The translations under genes were made by a program, and so were the position numbers. 9,086 bases of DNA from an uncultured Flavobacteriales bacterium (GTDB lineage Bacteria; Bacteroidota; Bacteroidia; Flavobacteriales; Crocinitomicaceae), in the NCBI GenBank assembly GCA_946886545.1, contig CAMPIU010000086.1, positions 1 through 9,086 on the forward strand. Direction: 5' to 3'. This document shows, in pieces, positions 5,718 to 9,086 of the stretch (position 1 is its first letter; each line of letters opens with the position of its first letter). The notes beneath the pieces were generated by a model that made no database searches, had not been told where the DNA came from, and saw only the letters and a list, made by a program, of their open reading frames with translations.

Positions 5718-8564
5718 ATGAGTCTTGACGAACAAACAAAAAAAATTGAAGTTTACGGAGCCAGAGAGCATAATTTAAAGGATATCCATTTAGAAATTCC
5801 AAGGGACAAACTTGTTGTTTTCACCGGTTTGAGCGGAAGCGGAAAATCCTCACTTGCATTTGATACCATTTTCGCTGAAGGTCAACGAAGGTATATTGAG
5901 ACTTTTTCTTCTTACGCCAGACAATTTTTAGGAGGAATGGAACGTCCGGACGTTGACAAGATCAATGGCCTAAGTCCGGTAATATCAATTGAACAGAAAA
6001 CAGTTTCAAGAAGCCCACGATCAACTGTCGGCACAATTACCGAGATCTATGATTTCATGCGTTTGCTTTATGCCCGGATCGGAACCGCATATTCCTACGA
6101 AACCGGCGAGCAAATGGTCAAATATTCGGATGACCAGATCACGGATTTGATTATCGAACAATTTGAAGGAAAAAAAGTACTGATCTTGGCACCAAAAATT
6201 AAGGGAAGAAAAGGCCATTACAGAGAACTTTTCGAACAAATCGGTAAAATGGGCTATTCAAAAGTCCGTATTGATGGGCAAATCCTGGAGATCGAAAAGG
6301 GAATGCGCCTGGATCGCTACAAGATTCATGATATTGAGATTGTCATTGACCGGATCCAGGTGAAAGCCGATGACCGCAAACGCTTATATGATGCAATTAC
6401 TACCGCCATGAAACATGGAGGGAAAAGCATGATGATCCAGGAGTTTGAAAGCAATCACGTACGCCATTTCTCCCGCTTGTTAATGTGTCCAACAACAGGG
6501 ATTTCCTATCCGGAACCGGAACCGAATTTGTTCTCTTTTAACTCGCCTTATGGAGCTTGTCCTACCTGCGTAGGATTGGGTGAAATATCCGAAATTGACC
6601 GCGAAAAGGTTATTCCGAATCCGAAACTGAGTATAAAAAAAGGTGGTTTGGCACCGATCGGAGAATACAAGCGCAACTGGTTTTTCGACCGCATAGAATC
6701 TTTCCTGCAACAGGAAGGTTATACAATCAATACACCGATTGAAGATCTTCCGGATGAATTGGTTCACGTGATCCTGAATGGAAATGAAGGTCTGGAACAG
6801 AGTACCAAAGAAACAGCTATTCAATTCGAAGGTCTGGGAAACTTTATGGCAAGGCATGCAGAAGAAAGTACCGCAGGAATTCAGCGCTGGGCCCAAAGTT
6901 TTATGAATAAGATCACTTGTCCGGAATGCCATGGAGCTCGCTTGAAAAAAGAAGCACTTCATTTCAAAGTGAATGAAAAAACACTTGGGGAAGTTGCAAC
7001 TCTGGACATCCAGGAATTAGCCCTCTGGTTAGAGAACATTGAAGACTCGCTGAATAACGAACAGCAGGTTATCGGAACGGAAATCCTGAAAGAGATCCGT
7101 GCCCGTGTACGCTTCATTTTGGAAGTTGGATTGGAGTATCTGACTCTTCACCGCTCAGCACGAAGTTTATCAGGTGGAGAAGCACAACGCATCCGTTTGG
7201 CAACACAAATCGGATCGGAATTGATGAATGTATTGTACATTTTGGATGAACCGAGCATCGGATTACACCAACGTGACAATACCCGTTTGATCAATTCATT
7301 GAAACGTTTGAGAGACGGTGGAAATTCTGTAATCGTAGTAGAACATGACCGTGAAATGATGGAAGCTGCTGATTTTGTAGTGGATATTGGTCCGGGAGCC
7401 GGAGTTCATGGAGGAGAAATTGTAAATGCTGCGCCATTTGATCAGCTCATTTCCAAAGATTCTATTACTACGAAATACCTGAGAGGTGAACTGGAAATTG
7501 AAATACCGAAAAAACGACGAAAAGGAAACGGAAAAAAACTGGTTTTGAAAGGCGCTTCGGGAAATAATCTTCAAAATGTGGATTTAACGATTCCGCTTGG
7601 AACACTTACTTGCGTAACCGGAGTTTCCGGAAGTGGTAAATCGACCTTGATTAATCACACACTCTACCCTATTTTGAACGCCCACATTTACAACGGCGTA
7701 AAAAAACCAATGCCTTACAAGAAGATCGAAGGATTGGAACACCTGGACAAAGTGATTGAGATCGATCAAAGCCCGATCGGAAGAACTCCGCGAAGCAATC
7801 CGGCAACCTATACTAACGTTTTCACAGAGATCCGCTCCCTGTTTGCAGCACTTCCCGAGGCTCAGATCCGAGGATACAAAGCCGGAAGATTCTCATTCAA
7901 TGTAGCGGGCGGACGGTGCGATACCTGTGGTGGTGGTGGATTGAAAGTCATTGAAATGAACTTTCTGCCGGATGTTTATGTGGAATGTGAAACATGTAAT
8001 GGAAAACGCTATAACCGGGAGACGCTTGAAGTGCGTTTTAAAGGAAAGTCGATCAATGATGTATTGGAAATGACCATCGAAGATGCAGTAGTTTTCTTTG
8101 AGAGCATTCCGAAAATTCATCGTGTGCTGGAAACCCTGAACTCAGTAGGATTGGGTTATATCAAATTAGGACAACCTTCTACAACTGTCAGTGGCGGTGA
8201 AGCTCAGCGCATCAAATTAGCCGGAGAATTAACCAAACGGGGAACGGGAAACACCATTTATATTTTGGATGAACCAAGTACAGGTCTGCATTTTGAAGAT
8301 ATCCGGATGCTGATTGAGGTGCTTCAGCGTTTGGTGGATGACGGAAATACTGTTTTGGTGATCGAACACAACCTGGACATTGTAAAAGTTGCCGATCATA
8401 TCATTGACGTGGGACCGGAAGGTGGTCGCGGAGGTGGAAACATTATTTGTACCGGAACTCCGGAAGAAATCATTAAGAAATATAATGATGTTTCTCATAC
8501 AGCCAAATACCTGAAAATGGAAATTGATCACATGGAGAAATTGAGAAAGGAATTGAAGAAATAA
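5718..8564 (+). CDS. uvrA: UvrA, excinuclease ABC subunit A
   Basis: The damage-sensing ATPase of nucleotide excision repair; as a dimer it finds distorted DNA and loads UvrB. At 948 aa it is full length (E. coli UvrA is 940). The first ATPase has Walker A GLSGSGKSS with Lys43, signature LSGGEAQR at 484-491 and Walker B ending Asp510-Glu511. The second has GVSGSGKST with Lys641, VSGGEAQR at 824-831 and Asp851-Glu852. A region of about residues 115-250 corresponds to the UvrB-binding domain, so this is a UvrA1-type protein rather than the shorter UvrA2. The C-terminal zinc finger is intact: C734-X2-C737-X19-C757-X2-C760. The first zinc motif reads C257-X2-T260 followed by C281-X2-C284, so one ligand position is not cysteine. 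Another CPEC pair is at 401-404. The ATG lies 24 nt after the transglycosylase stop. I see no clear promoter in that gap and no hairpin terminator after the stop. Confidence 0.98.
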   Translation: MSLDEQTKKIEVYGAREHNLKDIHLEIPRDKLVVFTGLSGSGKSSLAFDTIFAEGQRRYIETFSSYARQFLGGMERPDVDKINGLSPVISIEQKTVSRSPRSTVGTITEIYDFMRLLYARIGTAYSYETGEQMVKYSDDQITDLIIEQFEGKKVLILAPKIKGRKGHYRELFEQIGKMGYSKVRIDGQILEIEKGMRLDRYKIHDIEIVIDRIQVKADDRKRLYDAITTAMKHGGKSMMIQEFESNHVRHFSRLLMCPTTGISYPEPEPNLFSFNSPYGACPTCVGLGEISEIDREKVIPNPKLSIKKGGLAPIGEYKRNWFFDRIESFLQQEGYTINTPIEDLPDELVHVILNGNEGLEQSTKETAIQFEGLGNFMARHAEESTAGIQRWAQSFMNKITCPECHGARLKKEALHFKVNEKTLGEVATLDIQELALWLENIEDSLNNEQQVIGTEILKEIRARVRFILEVGLEYLTLHRSARSLSGGEAQRIRLATQIGSELMNVLYILDEPSIGLHQRDNTRLINSLKRLRDGGNSVIVVEHDREMMEAADFVVDIGPGAGVHGGEIVNAAPFDQLISKDSITTKYLRGELEIEIPKKRRKGNGKKLVLKGASGNNLQNVDLTIPLGTLTCVTGVSGSGKSTLINHTLYPILNAHIYNGVKKPMPYKKIEGLEHLDKVIEIDQSPIGRTPRSNPATYTNVFTEIRSLFAALPEAQIRGYKAGRFSFNVAGGRCDTCGGGGLKVIEMNFLPDVYVECETCNGKRYNRETLEVRFKGKSINDVLEMTIEDAVVFFESIPKIHRVLETLNSVGLGYIKLGQPSTTVSGGEAQRIKLAGELTKRGTGNTIYILDEPSTGLHFEDIRMLIEVLQRLVDDGNTVLVIEHNLDIVKVADHIIDVGPEGGRGGGNIICTGTPEEIIKKYNDVSHTAKYLKMEIDHMEKLRKELKK

Positions 8565-8583
8565 ATAGAAATTCATACATTTG
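8553..8583 (+). promoter_or_regulatory. Bacteroidota-type promoter for the downstream secreted-protein gene
   Basis: TACATTTG at 8576-8583 matches the -7 consensus TAnnTTTG exactly, and a TTG at 8553-8555 provides the -33 element with a 20-nt spacer, inside the usual range. The -33 element lies inside the last codons of uvrA. Transcription would begin near 8588-8590 and leave a leader of about 60 nt, A-rich just before the ATG at 8649. This suggests the last gene is transcribed separately from uvrA. Confidence 0.65.
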
Positions 8584-8648
8584 ATTCAACAAAAGGCGCA
8601 GGGTATCAATCCTACACGATAAAAAAACAAACCATCTAAACGGATATT

Positions 8649-9086
8649 ATGAAAAAATCAATACTCACTTTTCTTTCAATTACAGTATTTTTTTTGACCC
8701 ACTTTGCTCAAAGTGAAGTAAAAAAACCTATCGGCAACAACAATAAGATCAATGTTCACAGACCTCATAATTCAGTAAATTATGATTGGGATGCAAATAC
8801 TTCTTCCTGGACTCTGATTGATTCTACTCAATATCAATACAATATCCAGGGACAGGTAACAAGCAGCCTTAGCCGGACAAATGGAAATTATACCCAGCGA
8901 ACTTCTCATACATATGACTATCTATTCCAACCTCTATTGGAAACAAGGGATGTTTACGATCTCGGAAGTTCTTCCTGGAAGCCCGCTAATAAAGTACAAA
9001 TGGCCTTTAATAGCAATTTCGATGAAACACTGCATGAACGATCCATTTACAATGCTGGAAATTGGGAAATCTATTATGGATACAAA
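8649..9086 (+). CDS. secreted protein with degenerate aromatic repeats, 3'-truncated by window edge
   Basis: An open frame of 146 codons that reaches the right edge without a stop. The start is supported by an in-frame TAA at 8637-8639 and by a clear Sec signal peptide: MKK, a hydrophobic core ILTFLSITVFFL, then THFAQS, with cleavage likely around residues 20-22. There is no lipobox cysteine, so it should be exported to the periplasm, surface or medium. The mature part is rich in Asn, Ser, Thr, Tyr and Trp. From Trp54 it falls into units of 27-29 residues starting at W54, Y81, W110 and W139. Each has a central aromatic strand such as YQYN, YDYL or MAFN, and a later aromatic-Asp/Asn-x-Gly turn in two units. 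This looks like a beta-rich surface repeat protein, loosely like YD/RHS-type repeats. A type IX sorting domain may lie beyond the window, but that is a guess. I do not recognise the family and assign no function. Confidence 0.85.
   Translation, partial: MKKSILTFLSITVFFLTHFAQSEVKKPIGNNNKINVHRPHNSVNYDWDANTSSWTLIDSTQYQYNIQGQVTSSLSRTNGNYTQRTSHTYDYLFQPLLETRDVYDLGSSSWKPANKVQMAFNSNFDETLHERSIYNAGNWEIYYGYK
8808..9086 (+). repeat. degenerate protein-level repeats of 27-29 residues
   Basis: Three full units (8808-8888, 8889-8975, 8976-9062) and the start of a fourth can be lined up by a leading Trp or Tyr and a central aromatic pair about ten residues later. DNA identity between units is low, so these are old repeats visible only in the protein. 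The array is open at the right edge. Confidence 0.5.

Noticed and set aside
6480..6962. Minus-strand open frame of 160 codons inside uvrA
   Set aside because: The longest antisense frame, but it is opposite highly conserved UvrA sequence including zinc-finger cysteines, has no known motif and no promoter that I can see.
8229..8576. Minus-strand open frame of 115 codons at the end of uvrA
   Set aside because: A shadow of the conserved UvrA second ATPase domain; the protein is Phe/Asn-rich without a domain pattern.
8584..8648. Possible terminator hairpin or riboswitch in the leader after uvrA
   Set aside because: I could not find a stem of more than three or four pairs, there is no T run, and no known riboswitch core is visible.
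1..9086. CRISPR array, insertion sequence, tRNA/rRNA or phage-defence cassette
   Set aside because: No spaced direct repeats of suitable size, no transposase frame or terminal inverted repeats, no cloverleaf sequence, and every sizeable plus-strand gene except the last belongs to a familiar family.

Overview
The window reads as a piece of a Bacteroidota chromosome, most likely Flavobacteriales. The grounds are A+T-rich coding sequence, no clear Shine-Dalgarno sequences before the starts, a TAnnTTTG-type promoter element, a Wzc-type kinase ending in a Gly-Tyr repeat, and a UvrA whose first zinc site has lost one cysteine. The genus is not determined; a Fluviicola-like organism is only a guess from general resemblance. 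Every supported gene lies on the + strand and coding density is very high.

Region 1 (1-4735) is a tight four-gene block for making and exporting a surface polysaccharide. It holds a Wza-like outer-membrane export lipoprotein cut by the left edge, a Wzc-like chain-length regulator/tyrosine kinase, RfbC/RmlC (dTDP-4-dehydrorhamnose 3,5-epimerase) and a WecA/MraY-family polyprenyl-phosphate sugar-1-phosphate transferase. The gaps are 1, 4 and 5 nt, so this is almost certainly one transcription unit. The transferase would load the first sugar on the lipid carrier, RfbC would feed a deoxysugar precursor, and the Wzc/Wza pair would control polymerisation and carry the polymer across the envelope.

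Region 2 (4736-8564) holds a lipoprotein lytic transglycosylase (GH23 type) and a full-length UvrA, the DNA-damage recognition ATPase of nucleotide excision repair. Gaps here are 34 and 24 nt. The transglycosylase could open peptidoglycan for envelope machinery; uvrA is a housekeeping gene with no obvious link to the polysaccharide genes.

Region 3 (8565-9086) has a good Bacteroidota-type promoter overlapping the end of uvrA, a leader of about 60 nt, and the first 146 codons of a secreted protein with degenerate aromatic repeats of 27-29 residues. This protein runs off the right edge and its function is not recognised.

I saw no tRNA, rRNA, CRISPR array, insertion sequence, attachment site or riboswitch. 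I do not see strong evidence of a new system. The points most worth a second look are the unidentified secreted repeat protein and the 18-bp duplication that builds the tyrosine tail of the kinase.
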